Assembly: GCA_032173965.1 (NCBI GenBank)
Contig: CM063287.1
Coordinates: forward strand, 7,693,859 to 7,757,858
Length of the DNA stretch: 64,000 bases
Direction: 5' to 3'
Source of the DNA: Sitta carolinensis
Taxonomy: Eukaryota > Chordata > Aves > Passeriformes > Sittidae
Part shown: positions 26,658 to 41,429 of the stretch, piece after piece
Layout of the letters: each line of letters begins with the position of its first letter
Numbering within the stretch: the stretch's first letter is position 1
The notes under the pieces: generated by a model
Databases searched by the model: none
Told to the model about the DNA's origin: nothing
What the model saw: only the letters and a program-made list of their open reading frames with translations
Program-made: the position numbers and the translations under genes

Positions 26658-28447
26658 CAGATAAATCCTGTGCTACCCCATGCAGCTCAAATGGGCAAAG
26701 CCCCAGGGCTGAAGTGCTCCCAGACAGCATTTGAGTGACCCAATCCCCCCAGAGCCTCCAGCCCAGCCTGCAGGTCCCAGCCCCGTGGCTGCTGAGGGTG
26801 CTGCTCTCCCAGCATGTAATGGGCACCACTCCCCCTGTCAGGCAGGTGCTGCTTATCTCTGGTGCAAGGCTCTGCCCAGAGCCATGGCCTTGGAAAGCAA
26901 TTTTGCTGATCCCTATCTGTCAGGGCTCAGAGTAAGGGAGGGTCTGTGCTGGTGGGGAGGCTCCAGAAATCACGATGGGCATTTCAGAGCTACCAAGGAC
27001 ACCTACTGTTTGCATCACCCACTCATGGAGAGGGGACTGTATCCAGGAATCTGCAGCTGATTCATCTCAAAGATCAGTTCTCTTTCCTTTAACCTGCCTT
27101 CTTAGTTGCAATAAATGGTTAAACAGTCTCTTTTGGAGCAAACACTAAATTCCCCTTTGCATTCACAGAAAGGCTTATTTCAACTAAGCAATTTCAAGCT
27201 TTTCAGACAAAGGAGTTATAACCAGAGGAAATTTTGCAGCAAGTAAAACCTTGGGAAAAATAAAAAAGCATTACATTCTAAAAATATTTAAATAAATACT
27301 TTTTATAAAGTTTTCAAAGAACGAAACCAAATAAAGCAACACCAGAGAAATTTATTTTCCAGATATCATGGTGGCATGGTCACAGCTTCATTACTGTCAA
27401 AAACAAAGCTTAATTGCTATAGACTTGTCTCAGCTCCATCTATCTCTCACTTCTCATACAGACAGCAGTACTAAACATAAAATAGAATGGCTTCTCTTCA
27501 GGAACTGTAATTAAATAAAATTGGGAATATAACTAAGGAAATGAGCCCTTTAAGATTCATTTAAGGAACAGCACACTGGTGCTGGGAACCTAGCAAGGAC
27601 TGTAAATCCTGTCTGAAGAACAGGCACAGGGACTTCCAAAGAGATTGTTGGGAGCCTTCCAGAGGCAATAAGTGATTGATAAATGCAGACAGAAAGTGTT
27701 ACACCAACAGAGACTCAAATCCAAATTCGTTCCAGGAATTATAACCCAAAAGATGCCAGGTGAACTCACACAGTGGCAGCAGGTGGATGTTCAGAGAAGG
27801 GAGGCCCTAATGTCCCAACTGGTCACCAGAAGCTTAAGGAAACTTTCCAGGAATGTGGCCATTCCTGGGAGTCCCTGGCAGCCACTCCCAGCTCCAGCAG
27901 TCTCACTGCTGGGGCTGAAACCCCTTCACACAGGGCAGCTCCAGTGACCTGCTGGGTCCTGCTCGACTCCTGCACATCCCACACTCACAGGCAGAACAGC
28001 TTTCCTCACCAGCTCAACCCCAACTCTCTTAATCCCAAATTGTTTAGGTAATATTGTAATAATAATAATAGTATCCAGGAATATAGGCAGAGTATTAGGT
28101 ATTAATTGCTCCTTTCTCCAGGAAAAAAAGTTTCTTGCAAAGATGTAGTGCCTTCCAGAGATACCATGCTGAATTAGAGAGGTTGGTGCCTAAGCTTTCC
28201 CTGCTCTTAAAAGACCTCAGATTCAATTGACCATTTGCCTTACTACAGATTGAAGAGTAAGTGAATCCGTGCCACATGCAAACAGAAGGTGCCTCTGGTA
28301 TATTTTCACTCTTTCACCTTCTGAGGCAGGAGCTGAAACCTCTATTTATGTAATCCCCCAGGGCATCTTCCCTCATTCTAAACAGAAATTGTTGGTTTCT
28401 TTTAATGTTTAAGAACCAGGATAACACCTTAGACTGTTTCTCTGTAT

Positions 28448-28482
28448 GCTAGGAATGGCCGTATTTTCTTACCATTCCTAGC
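28448..28482. other. Perfect 11-bp hairpin
   Basis: GCTAGGAATGG (28448-28458) and CCATTCCTAGC (28472-28482) are exact reverse complements around a 13-nt loop. It may be a relic of a small inverted-repeat transposon or a chance fold; no target-site duplication was noticed. Confidence 0.7.
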
Positions 28483-31180
28483 CTGTAGAAGTACCCTGAC
28501 TGAGGCTGTGAATCCTATAAAAGCTCAGATTTCATAGGCAGCATGGAAATCTTTTCAGCAAGATCAGTCTGAAAATATATCTATATTAATATACATCTCT
28601 CTCTTCATTGACAATCAGTTCCCACAGTGACCTAGCAGTGACCAGGAGGGTCACCTTGGCCATACTCTAATTGTGACACTTTTAATTTGGATTGCAAAAA
28701 ACAGTGATACTAACTGATCTCTCATCTCAAATAGCGAAAGGTTTTCCTGCTTGGAGAAGCATCCAAGTGGTTTGTACCCATGAGTGCTCAGCACACACAC
28801 AGACAGGCTCAGCATTTAGAAAGCTGCCCTGGGATAAAGAAGGCAACAGCCATAAACTGCTCTAGCTGAAGGAAACCTGAGCCAAATCAAATGACAGATG
28901 AGGCAATGATTCTTTATCCTGGCCAGAATAGGCAGATTACAGCAGTTAAAGATCTACAAAAATGGCATTTTGGTTTTTCATCCTGAGCAGTAGGTGGTCC
29001 CCAGGCCCAGCTCCTCCATAATTAACCTTTACAGCAGGGTGGCCTTTTAGACATGCCTCAGACTGAAACAATCTGGTGACTCTGGTAGGCAGGAAAGGCA
29101 ATGCTGCAGGGGATAAACTGATATTCTACAATGGATTTGTCATTACGTTGGACTAAAAATATTGCAACTTCCATCCATCAGAATCACTGTTTCTCAGACA
29201 GTGAGTCTTCAGCAATAGGTTCATTAGAGAGGCTTAATTCACCTAATTAGCTGCTGGTACAAATAAAAAAAAATGCCTAGGAACGGGAAAGAGGGTTTAC
29301 ACTAAACACACAAGTCATAAGATTTCAGTTTACCAAAGAAAGCATTGAAAGTATGTGGACGTATAGTTGGTGACAGTAGCTAAAAAGACAGCAAGGTATA
29401 AAAGGTGGGGAGGGAAAAAAGCTTTGAACCCAAGCAGATTAAAAGGGCAACAAAACCACTTTCTGGCTTACTGAGATTTTTAACAGCATCTGACACAGAA
29501 GCTTTCCACAAGATGACCAGCAAGGGACAGGTAAGCTTCCAGGCATTTTCCCTGCCTCAGTACCCTTGGTCACTCTTGGAGCACAAAGTGAGCTGTGGGT
29601 CAGATTCCAGCTGGAAACACAAGATCATTACCCTGCACACTCCTGAAGGGAACCTCCACCTAGCAGCAAGACAGCGAGTTCCTAACCACTGCACCCCACT
29701 TTATTTTTGAAAGCAAAGAGATAACCATCAACATAACAGGCACTGAAGTCAGGTGAAACAAATTCCAGTTTCTCCACAGCTGTATAGGCTGATCATAGCT
29801 GAAAATTGTGCAACCCAAGCTTTCAGGCTTTGGGCTTAAAATAGAGCACTGGGGAGACCACACCACTCCGGTGATCCCTTGGGCTTTACTCTTAGCACAC
29901 ATTATTCCCCTGGGGAGACCTTCCTGTAGAGGTTATAGCTATTCTGGCACTTTTACATGGGTGGGTGTTTGAAATAAAAAACAGCAACACCACCACAAAC
30001 CCATCTGATTCTGGCTGGACAAATAACAGTTACTGGAAGTCAATGTCTGCTTAAAACAGTTTCAGCTTTATTGTGAACTATATTCAAAAAAATAATATTC
30101 AGTGTATCACTCAAGAAGTGTGGTGAAATATCATTACTCTCTCCAAAATACGAGCAGCTCTGAGTGACAGGGAATTATTACATCCTTCCAGACAAGAACA
30201 CAAAGACAGGCAGCTTCTTTATGAAACCTCTTCTCACAGAGGCACTGGCTCAGCTCTGAGCCAAGTAGTATTTTGGACCAGAAATCTCCAAAGGAAACAC
30301 TAACAAGGTTCAGAGGATGGGAACTCTCAGTGGGCAGAAGCTTTATGGGGTGGGAGATGTCTACAGCCAAGAAAAGTAGAAGCTAAAGTGATTAAAAGCT
30401 GGATCAAGTAATGAGGATTCCATCCTGCACTGACTGCTGCACATTTATCCCTCACCTGAAAATTCCTGCATCAACTTCAGGCCCACCAATGGTGTTTTAC
30501 TGACCCAGACAGAGACAGTCAGCCCAGGGAGCACAACACCATGGCAGAGGGCAATGGGAGCTGGGCAGGAGCCCCAGCACACCCTCAGCCCCGGAGCTCA
30601 GCGGGGTCCCAGGGGCAGCCCCAGCCGGAGTAGCCATGGAAACCATCAGGGAGCAGGGAAACACGGGGGCCTGGCTCTCTTCTAATCCCAGCCTCTCGAA
30701 TTTCCAGCACAGCCCAGGCAGCAGGGTCTGGGCAGGAACGTGTGCGAGGTAGCACAAAACCCCACCCCATGCAGCTTTTCAGGAGGCAAAAGCCACACTT
30801 CTGACACCTTGTGTCCTTTTGAAAGGGTCACAAAGGATGGGCCAGCTGACACAAAGGTGCATTCTCAAAAAAAGCATTTGAAACTGTTTCTTGAAAGTGC
30901 TTCTTAGTGTAAAACTCGGTTAGGAGATAGCAAGAGATCTTTTCTTGGATTAAGAATGGATTCATCTTTTAGTTATTTATCTCCTCACACAACTTAAAAA
31001 AAAAAAAGAAATAAGGATAAGCAAGTGGTCAGTTTTCAAAGGAAGCACATTCCAAGAAAAGATATTTCCTAGGTTTCTCACAAAAAATAGTCCTCATTCC
31101 AGCTTCATACTTGAAAAACATGAATATCAATTCTGAAGGTCTAGAGAAAAACAATAGCTTTCTTTGTACATAAAAAAGGC

Positions 31181-31218
31181 TCAAAGATACATCTCAAATG
31201 TATCAAAGATACATCTCA
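31181..31218 (+). repeat. Short tandem duplication, period 22
   Basis: TCAAAGATACATCTCA occurs exactly at 31181-31196 and 31203-31218. It lies in A+T-rich intergenic sequence and is probably a replication-slippage product. Confidence 0.9.
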
Positions 31219-34200
31219 GGCAGTAAAATATTAATCCATTTTTGGCAAAGGGAGATACTTTTTTAATATAAGACAAAATAATTTTTTTTCTTTTTTATTT
31301 AACATGGAAACAAGTAAGGCCTATACTGCTGTATACGAGTAAATATTTCAATTAAACTCCATTGGGATATGTCGGAACAATTCCAAACACATCTATATTT
31401 TACTAATGTATCAGTGAGATATCAATTATTATATACCAATAATCCAATTAAAAATGCACTCTGAATAAACAGTCTGGCCCAAATCCAAATCCCCAGACTA
31501 TTTAAACAAGCTAATGGAAACATTAGGTGTCAGGCTGCATATTTTGTTTTCTAATTAAGGTAGTATTTGGCTGACACAGAACCAATTTACATGTAAAAGC
31601 CAAACAATTAAAAAGGTCACACAACTAAAACTCCGGCATTTCACACATGCAAATTGAACTACCCAGCAGAAAACAAATCCACACGGGCAAACGGGAATGA
31701 GTTACACTGCATATGTAAGTTCAGAAAAAAACCAGAGAGACACACACCCAGCCTATGATTTCACCGATGTCTGATAATTGTCTACAACAAAGTCAAAAAA
31801 GAAAAAAAAAAAAATCCTCCGACAAGACTAGGGTTATGAATGGCAGATGAAGCTCCCAGTCAGCCTCTCTCCCCAGAAGCCGATTGCCTGTCCTCTGGAT
31901 CGCTCTGACCACTGAAGCATTCCCAGCTGGGATCAACCCTGGGTGCCCCAACCCAGGTGTGAGCCCTCTGGCTCTGCCGGCACACTGACAGCTTCCTAGA
32001 GATGCTCCAAGGAACAGGAGCATGAAGGCTGGGTAGAAATCTGAGCCCAGATGCTTCTGCCCCAGGGTGGGGAGGAGAGCTGCGGTCTGGAGCAGTGCGG
32101 GACCAGCACCCAGCTGGCCCTGCAGAGCTCCAGGAGGGCAGAGCCCTGCCCAGGCAGCCCAGCTTGCCAGCCAGTGGTGATGCTCACAACAAACGAGGGG
32201 ACTGCGTGATGGCCGAGAAGGCAACTCGCTGAGAGGGGAAGAAAGAAGAACAAAGAAAAGAAAGCAGCAATTACCATGTCGCAGGGCACGATAACTTTCT
32301 TAGTTTACCACTTCACCCAGCACTGACCACCATGAGTGACCTGCTCTCCTCAGGGTGGAGCCATGCTCTGGAGCTGCAGCAGCTCTGGGGCAGCTGCTTT
32401 GTACAAAACAAAGCTCAAGGAGAAGCACAGGCCAGGCTGAGAAGTCCTCTTGGTTACAATAACAAATATTTTAATGCAAAACTGCTAATATACCATACTA
32501 AGGGAAAAAGTTGCAAATCTTGACTGGCTGAACAGAATCATCTCCAGACTGAAATTTAGATTTTGAATTTTGCTATTCATTTTCTCCTGAATTGCCCCAG
32601 ACACATCTCTCATTTTTCCACTCAGTCAGCTGCACAAGTATATAGGCCAACAAGAATATAGGTATACCTAAACTCCAAAATTATTCTGTGAAAAAAATAA
32701 GTGACTCCAGTGGAAGAAATATTATTTGTAGGAGCCATGTCAAATGTACAGCAGATCACTCCTTCAGAAAGGAAAAGGGTTTTCATGCAGGAAATCCCAA
32801 AAAGAGAAGCAGGGAGCAGCTGGAAAGCTCTCCTGAATAACCCTAGTTGGGATTGTTGAAGTACGCAGGAAGGACAAAAGAAATAGCCCAGTTAGAAATC
32901 TCATCTTCCTGGGGCAACAAGGCAGACCTCCAGCTCCAGCAAACCTTGCTGACAAATAAGTCACTGTCCACCTGCAGCCCCAGCAAGGCACCACACCTGA
33001 CATGCAGGCACACAGGACAGCAGCAGCACTGGGAGGAATGGAATGCTTCTCTTTCCCAATGCTTGGCTTTTCTTCCCTTATAACCGGGTGGGGTTTATTC
33101 CAGTTGGAACACTTGAGGAAATTGCCAGCTGTGCCTGTGACAGGACAGAGGGTCAAGCCTGAAGGTGACATAATTAGGCACTGCATGACAGATCACAATG
33201 CACAGAACATTATCCTCATTTACAGCAGCCTCAGCAATACATCAAAGCTTTTAGTACTATGGGAAGTTGTGTAAAAACTGATTATGACTGAGTCAGAGAG
33301 AGGACAGATCCTGCTAGACAGAAAATAACTCCCTGCTCTTAAGGCTGAGACCTGGTGGCCATTTTCTTCACAACAACAGGAACACTTAAAAGACCAACAA
33401 ACAAACGACAAAAATCCCAACCTTATAATCCCCCAATTCTTCATATGCCACATGTATCGTCACAACCTTAAAAATAAACATGCAAAGGAAAGCCAGAGAA
33501 ACACATTTTGTCTTTTCCCATCCAAGACAAAAAGAACAACAAAATTTCAAACACTTGACAGGGAAATGAAAAATTTACCTAAATAACATATTTTAATTTC
33601 AAGGCTTTCCAAAAGGCAGAAAGACCCTATGATGTGCCCCATTACTCAAAAGTGCTTTCACTTTTTCAACCAGAGTGATTCAGTTACATAAGACAATTCT
33701 TTGTGCTCTTAAAATTAGTGCACTTTGAACAATAGCCACAATAGAGCAAACAGATAAAAAAAATAATTCCTTTCTTATCCCATTGAAAGAGGTAACATCA
33801 CCTTTGTGTTTATGCACTAATATAGTATTTTAAAATGTATTCCATCAGAAGCTGCAGAAATTATTGAACTAAATTTACGAAAGAGAACTGAAATCTACAA
33901 ATGACATTAGCATTAATAGAATATAAGCAATATTTACTGCAGTTTATTTAATGGCCTTTGCATTAATAGTCCTTGAAATGCACTCTCTCTCTATACACAG
34001 CATTAGGAGCAAAGTAATAGCTGTTTACAGTGCTGAAGGGCTTCTGTACTGCTTTCAGTTTAGAACAGTTGGGTTTTTCCACGGGATCTAAGGTCTCTAT
34101 GGCCTACAAAGGCAGGCTATATAGGATAGCCAAGAGAAGACATAAGCAAACACTAAGCATTTGAAGATTCAATCAATCTGAAATATTTTATATTATCAGA

Positions 34201-37200
34201 ATTGACAAACGAACATTTTTTTCCTATATTGTGTATTGTACCACAACAGAGACCAAAGGCCCCATGGTATGAGCCTCTGCACAGAGACAAAACAAGGCTG
34301 AAAGTACTTACAGTGTTTTGGGTAATAATTGTGATTTAAAGCCCTCTTTTCAGTATTCTCTCCTTGCAGGTGGATGCAAAACTCACCTGAAGTTTTTCAA
34401 TTAAGACAAAACCAAATTCAAAATAATGAAACTTATCAAAGTAAAAAACCGAAAATCCACAAAAACCCAAAACAAAATTAAAATCCCCACCTTCCAAATA
34501 TTAGGATGGGTGTTTGAACTATTCATCCAAAATAGTGAAACAGCTTGGAAATCTCAATCCATGCATCTGACATGACAAGCACAAGATAATGTGGAAGGAC
34601 TTCTGCTTTGATCAGGGACTATCAAAGGGGCTCTGTAGAGTTAAGCTTATAAATCCCATTGAAATTTAATAGTTGGGAAATTTTAAATGTCTTTGACTCC
34701 ATCATAGCACTAACTTTTACCCTTTTTTCCCTTGGCTGTCAGAAGACTTGAGCTATTTCTTTCTAGTGCTTGAAAAAAAAAGGCAAGTGACATCTAAACA
34801 TAATCAACATGTGCCAGCATTCAGTCTCTCAATAACAACTTAATAAACCCATCATAACTAAAGCCAGGTGAGCAATTTAATGATAATTATTTCCAATTGC
34901 CTGCTTCTTTTAAAAAGAAAGTGAAACTTTAACATCTCTTTAGCAACTACAAATACTTCTAATTTTCAACTCAGAGTAATCACTTCAGCTTCCACTGGTG
35001 TTTATATACTGTTGACCAGCTAATTTAAAACCAAAATCCTATACAATTCCCAGTTGAACGAGTTACAGACCCTCAGTTCCATTGTAAGCTTTCATCAAAT
35101 GTCAACTTTAGAAAACTTCAAATAATCTACCCCAATGAAAAACAAAAACCCAGAAGCACAGGAGCTGCAGAGGAGGATTTTCTTGTCTCTTTTTTGTTTT
35201 CTGGTTTTTTTTCTAATACATTGTTATCTTTTCATCAAATGCCACATACACAGAGACTTTTGTCTTTGAGAAAATAAGCACATCATTGGTGAGAAAAATA
35301 ATTCTCCTTTAAACTTTTTTTTTTTTTTAAATCTGTCTAGTGCTTGTTCTTGTAACAGTTTGAGGTCAAGCAAAAAAACCCAAAATCTAAAGTCCCAGCC
35401 ACTGAAGTGAACACACTGCCAGTCCCGAGTGCCTAGCCTCGAGTCTGCTCCTGACAGGCACTGCTGACTCAGAGTGTTAGAGCAGAACCAACTCCTATTC
35501 CCCACCTCAGCCCCAAGGTCCCAGCCCATGAGAGGTGCAATTCCCAGCTGCTGGCACTGTGCCTTGCACCTTGGTCCCCCACCATGGGAAGGGAAAGCCA
35601 GGCTCGCTGCTGGCCAGGTTTGTCTGCTCCACCCCAGCCAAATCTCTGAGCACCTGCTCATGCATTAGTCTGCTATGTCTCCCTCCATGCCTGTGTGACA
35701 GCATTCCCCCACTTCCCTCCTTCCCTCTCTCCCACAGGACCTCTGCAATTCTTCCCTGTAAAGCAGAGAAGGCTTTGCCTTTAACAATCCACACAGGTAA
35801 AGGGATTACATGATGAAGAGTAATTAAATTGACAGTCTAATTTAACATTTTCCATTTTGCATGCTTTCGCCGTGTGCTGTTTGAGTTCTTAATAAGAGGT
35901 TTAATACACATTTCATGGCACTTAATACTGTGGAACTAAGCTTTATAACTAAAGGTCTGGGACTTGCCCAACTCTTTAATATCCAGGCCAGCACTTTAGG
36001 ATGCTTCTTTTGTAAGCTCATGGATTTCCATGGTAAAATACCTGTGCCCTGGTGGAAGTTCTGCTCTGGGGCCAAGCAAGCTGTTCACGAGTCCCACACT
36101 GGTACTGGCATCATTCCCTAGTTGTGAGATCTTTCTCCTATCCTGCCTCCTCCCACCATTTTCTCAATGGGACGTTCCAGCCCTTAGAGGTGTACCTCAA
36201 CGTCCAAATCTCACCAGGCAGGACACAGGGGAGCCTTCACCCTCTGTGCTCCTACAGAACATGGCCAGACACTCCCTCCAATGCAAACCCACATGGTTTC
36301 CTCTCTGAAACCCTGGAAGCTATTCAGGTATTATCTCACGATAACTGAAGTTACTGACTACACCAGCATTCAGAGCAGCCCAGGGATGATCAGCAGCTGC
36401 ATTGAGCTGTCAAGAGCCAAAAATGACATGTCTGTGGATGAATGGCCCCGCCTGTCAGGATGGCATGTATTTGCAGTGTGCAGAAGATGAAACATTACTT
36501 TCCAAAAAGCAGGATTTGCTTTACAATAGACCTCTGCATTGCCCAGAGCAGCGATATTTTTCTGTCTCTGAACATCAACAAGCTACAGTCCAGAGTAAAA
36601 TATGGCTTACTAAGCCACAGAATTGACAGAGCCTCATATTCCTCTGGCAGATGTTACAAATATGCAGACAGACACTCCTTATTGATCCAAATGGTTTGCA
36701 GAAACACCATTTGAAAGCATATGTTTCTTCACTTGACATCTTGACATAAATGACAAGACAAAGCTAGGAATGCACAAGGAGAAACTGTTCTAGTGCTGTA
36801 AAAGCACATTCCCCCTGCTAAAGAGTTGGTAAATGTTGCACAACTAATCACAGCCCAGAAAGATGTGTGAGCTGACCTACAGACACAGAACAGGAGGGGA
36901 AATCTGACAGCACGGACTTAAAACAGCCTGCTAGGAGCTGCACAGCCCAACATAACCACTACTTGTTCTCTCCCTGTGCCAGGATCAGTCTAGCAGCAAG
37001 TTCCACCATGTAGAATCCCATGAATTTCAGGAAACCTTTATGTAAACAATGACAGCATCATCCAGCAACTCAAGTGCTGGATAGGCCATTAAGTCCATAA
37101 GCCAGGGTACCTTCACGATCCAAAATACAGCCTTTTCACCATTTTCTTTCCAAGCCTCAGCAACACTTGTTGATGGCCTGCTCCCTCAGCACTCCTTTAG

Positions 37201-38100
37201 AGACCTGCAGCCCCCAGCTGCTCCCCCTGCTCTCCAGGGCTGCCTCCAGTTCCCCTTCCCCAGCAGCTCTCCATCCCAGTGCTGCTGTGGGGCTCCCTGC
37301 CCTCCCCTGCTCCCACAGCAGAAGCTCTCTGGGGAGCCTGCAGCCAACACTGCCTTTAAATGCCACCTCACTCCCTATGAGTAGAGCTGGGAGCTCCATT
37401 GATATATTAGTGTCTGCTAGACTGGGAGCTGAAAGCTTTCATGACCCTCCAAAAAAATTCACATCATCATCCAAGCTGGCTTTAGAATCAGGTGAAACAT
37501 TGCAATAAGTTTTCCTGGCCAGCTCTTAAATGGCAGCTGAAATGCAGGCACTACTAAATTTCAACAGCTTGTAAATGTTCTACCTGTCCACCCCCAGAAC
37601 TTGTCAGGGGTTTCTCCTGTCCCATGACTTGCCCAGCAGCAGCTACAGAGCCAACACTGCAAAGCAGTATCCTTATGCACAGGCAAAACCCAGAGCACAC
37701 ACGGACACGTTCCACTGCCTCAGCCCAGCAGGACACCTCTGTCCCTTCTTCTGGGGGCAGTGGACAGCAGCCAGGACCAAGTCCACTGGAATCCCCAGTA
37801 AAGCCCCGAGATGAAAAAGGGTCTGCAACCCGTAACTATAGCCACTACAGCAGACTGAACACAGAAACATCCCAGTGTCTGCTTACATTAACTTGCAATT
37901 ATGTATTTCAGCACTTGGGTGGGCTAACATATTTTGCTTCTGGAAAGTATTTAATTTGAAAAAATTGCTTCAATATAAATCATATAAAACCACATGAAAC
38001 AAAAGTCAATTCCTCTTCTGCTGATATATGGAAAAAGCAATATACATCTGGGATCTCTCTTCTTCACAGGTGTCATGGTGTGTAAACTTGTAGATCCGCA

Positions 38101-38244
38101 CAGACCCCTGTGGAGCAGAGCACTCAAAACTTAAGGTTAACTTGAAGCAGCTGAGTAGTCCCAGGGAGTTTAAGGAGCTCACTCACCTGCTTAAAATTAG
38201 GCACATATTTAATTTGAAACATGTGTTTTAACTCCACCATCAAT
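38101..38244 (+). repeat. Copy A of a 144-bp direct duplication
   Basis: Partner of 41430-41573, same orientation, offset exactly 3329 bp with no insertion or deletion across the aligned span. Differences cluster at the left edge and in the central loop of the hairpin. The sequence before 38101 does not match the sequence before 41430. Confidence 0.85.
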
Positions 38245-40984
38245 CCCTTTTGTTCTTTTAGCTGCAATTCTCACCTACAACATAGGGCTCTGTTGTGTTC
38301 TACTCAACCACTTTGGAAACAATCCCATCAGAACACAAATACACATATTTCACACAATGAAAAGAATTTTAGAAAAATACTAAAATACAGAAAAATTTCC
38401 AGGAAGCTTCCTTTCATGACTAAGTGACTTTTTAGAATGAGAGTGTAAAAGCAGACAGATAATTACATACAGTTGTAGGTAATAAACCCTCAGATTCCAT
38501 CTTCCCTCTCATACAGTTTCTGTTATGGCACAACAAAAGTTAAAAATTTAAGCAAAACTCTTTACCTTGAGCACAAATTGGGGGTACAATGAGCTTTGTT
38601 TATGATATTCACCTAGAAATGTTTCAGATGGTATCTATCTACACTACAGTCGCACATAGCATATTTCTCAGAAATCAAATTCTGTCCTAACCACTCATCC
38701 AAACATTTGAAACTTGGATAGTATGGACAGAAATTTTTTTTTTTTCTAAATACTTTCTTCAAGCTTTTTGCTTACCTGGCTGTGTGTACTTGTGATTCTG
38801 AGGACTTCTCCTCATGTCGTATAGAGGCCAAACAGACCTCAAAATTAGAGCTTTATAGCTGCAACAACAGAACTAACTCCTAAAAGATAAGACATCTTTT
38901 AGAGAAACCTATAAAAAGACAAAGCAACTCTCTCATAATTGTGTTCTACTACAATACAATGTGAAGCTTCTACCAGCACAATTTCAAAGAAAGCTATCAG
39001 CTTCAGTAGTGCCAAGAAAAAATAATTTGTATAGCCCACCTACAAGCGAATAAAAGAACAAACCAAAAACACACACACCAAAAACCCCAAATCAATACAA
39101 AAAAATCGCTACAAAGGCTGACAGTAAATCTGGAAGAAAACAAAACTCCGTGAAAAGCTAAAGCTTTATGCATTACCTCCTTCTCTTATTGGTTACCTTG
39201 GAGAAAACACATTTCTGTTCTGCTTCCCTCCAACACCAAAAAGGCACCCTCCATCTGCAGGAATCCAGAGACATGTACAGACTAGAACACAAAACCCACT
39301 CCCTTCCCCACAGCCGGGGAAGGGAGAGCTTTCTAGGGAGCAGACTGGAGCTGATTGAGGCTGATTTGTCCCAGCTGCAGACCTAAACAGCCCTTGGGAG
39401 TGTCTCCCAGCAAACAGCCCACAGCTGCTTTGGGTGAAATCACTGATTAAAGCTGATTCTCCCCAGCTGAGCAACAATCAAGCCAAAATACAGGCCCCGC
39501 CAAACAAATCATTTCAACTCTTAAATAACATAACAACTGTTTCTGGTAGAACAAATGCTGTTTTTATTTGTTTCCTAAAAATTAAGAAAAATAATAATTA
39601 GCTGAGGCAACTGCTTGTATGATGGAATTGAGGCTTCTCATACAAGTAATACAGCTGTACTAAACATGAGTTGCAACCAGCCTTTTCTCCCTCCCCCTTC
39701 ATCACTTGTCAGTTTTTACCTTTAATTATGCCCTTCTTCAGAGTTTTCTTCTGACTTTCTCCTTGCCTTTGTAAGGATGATGCCAAAGGATGTGGTTTCT
39801 CCAGGAAATTTCCAACAGGGTCCCCCAAATTTGTTGTGTTTAGATTTAAATCACTCTTTACCTGCTCACAATGTAAGTTCAAACCAGTAAAGCATAATAA
39901 AAGAAAATAATAAGGCTTGAACACTGTGGTTGCTGTACCACCCCACTAAAATGATTTCCTCTGATTGCTCGCTCCACTTGTCATCAACCCAACAGCTTTA
40001 AACCTATCAACCTAAGCTTTAAACCTCTCTCAGAAGAGAGTTATTCTGAAATTTAAAAAAATTTAGGAAGAATTTTCTTTTTTTAAACAATCCCAGCAAA
40101 AAGTTTATACTGTAATTCAGTTACATGTAAAATGTTACATGCTCAAAAATTTCAATAAAGTTCCTCTTTTAGATTAATTTTTGAGAAATTTTCCTTTCCA
40201 GAGCTACCCCTGAATACCAGTTTATGGAAAGCAGTGCTCTTGGGCCTAATATTAAGAGCTAAACCTTCACCTGCTGAAACTCAGTATGCTTGACCCATTC
40301 CCTGGAGGGAAGCTGATTTACACAGGTGAGAACCCAGGTTCAAGTGGTTTATTCTATCAGCAGACTAAGAAAAAGTGGGCTGTTTTGCTGAGACTTCACC
40401 TACAATGCAGCAATGGTTATCAAAGCAAGGCAGATATTGGGAACTTCACTTTGCAAGACAAGTATTGCACACATGTAGTTGTAACTCAGCATAAAAAACA
40501 TTCTATCAAGTTTCAACTCTGAAATTATAAAGCACAATTACTTTTCTTTTTTTTTCCATTGCAATAGGAAAACATGACACTAAGAAATAAGAGCGATGCA
40601 TTCTTCAGATTGAAAACAGATTGCCCATGGATTGCAAGCAAATAGAAGAAACCGAGACACAGTTTTGTAAGAAAATAATTTCTAAACTAATGGGTTGATA
40701 GAACAAGACTAGCTAGTGCTGTGCCACAGATGTCACTTTTGTGAAAGCTCATCATCAAACAGCACAATAAAAGGAAGGTATATTTCATGTACAATCACCT
40801 TTGCAATATAAACATTCCAGAGGAGTTGGAATATTTGGGATAATATTTGGGATCATATGTTATTCCCTATTTTAAGTATACTCAGGGAAGTTCCAGTTCA
40901 AAAACCAGAGTACAGTTTGGTCTTCAAAGTTTTCAGAAACTTCTGCGTTTTTCTATTTCAACTTGCCAGATATTAAAGGTGAAG

Positions 40985-41060
40985 GGTCAAATCTGCAGGT
41001 GGTGTAAATAAGCACAGCTCTGTGAGAGCTTTCACCTTATGCTCATTTACATCACATGGA
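40985..41060. repeat. Imperfect inverted repeat, possible old MITE relic
   Basis: The arms TGTAAATAAGCA (41003-41014) and TGCTCATTTACA (41040-41051) are complementary with one mismatch around a 25-nt loop. The flank GGGTCAAATCTGCAGGTGGTG resembles the ends of an archosaur palindromic element (GGCCAAATTCTGC then GGTGTAAAT). It could equally be a chance hairpin. Confidence 0.35.
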
Positions 41061-41429
41061 AATTATATTTCTCACTTCTTCTGTGAGTAATTGCACATGT
41101 ATATATATATGCACGTGTGCGATGAATACATATTATATAGAAAGTGAATGCTTTGATCTGTCAAAAGGAAGATACAAATATAAAACAGGAGACAGGATAT
41201 GAAAATCATACATTCAGCATTTACTTTGAAAACTGGAAGTTATGGGGAAAGAAACTTGTTTATGTCCAAGGAGAACCTGGTGATTTGCTTAAATAATCTA
41301 AAACCAAACCACTAGCACATGAAGGATTAAACAGCTTTCTGTCAGGGCCAACATGCTCAAGCTATGACTTGTTAACTTTTATATAAACAAATAATTACTA
41401 GACAGTGAGAGATTCCTAGTTTTGCAGTG

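Larger units (their letters stand above)
26658..38100. other. Intergenic sequence, no gene seen
   Basis: About 11.4 kb. It contains the hairpin at 28448-28482, the period-22 duplication at 31181-31218 and moderately GC-rich patches near 30500-30770, 31860-32230 and 37190-37400 with overlapping chance open frames on both strands. No coding exon, RNA gene or transposon body was recognised. Confidence 0.7.

Noticed and set aside
29845..29935. Repeated CTGGGGAGACC motif, considered as a repeat pair
   Set aside because: Only 11 bases are shared and the flanks differ; too short to support a repeat.
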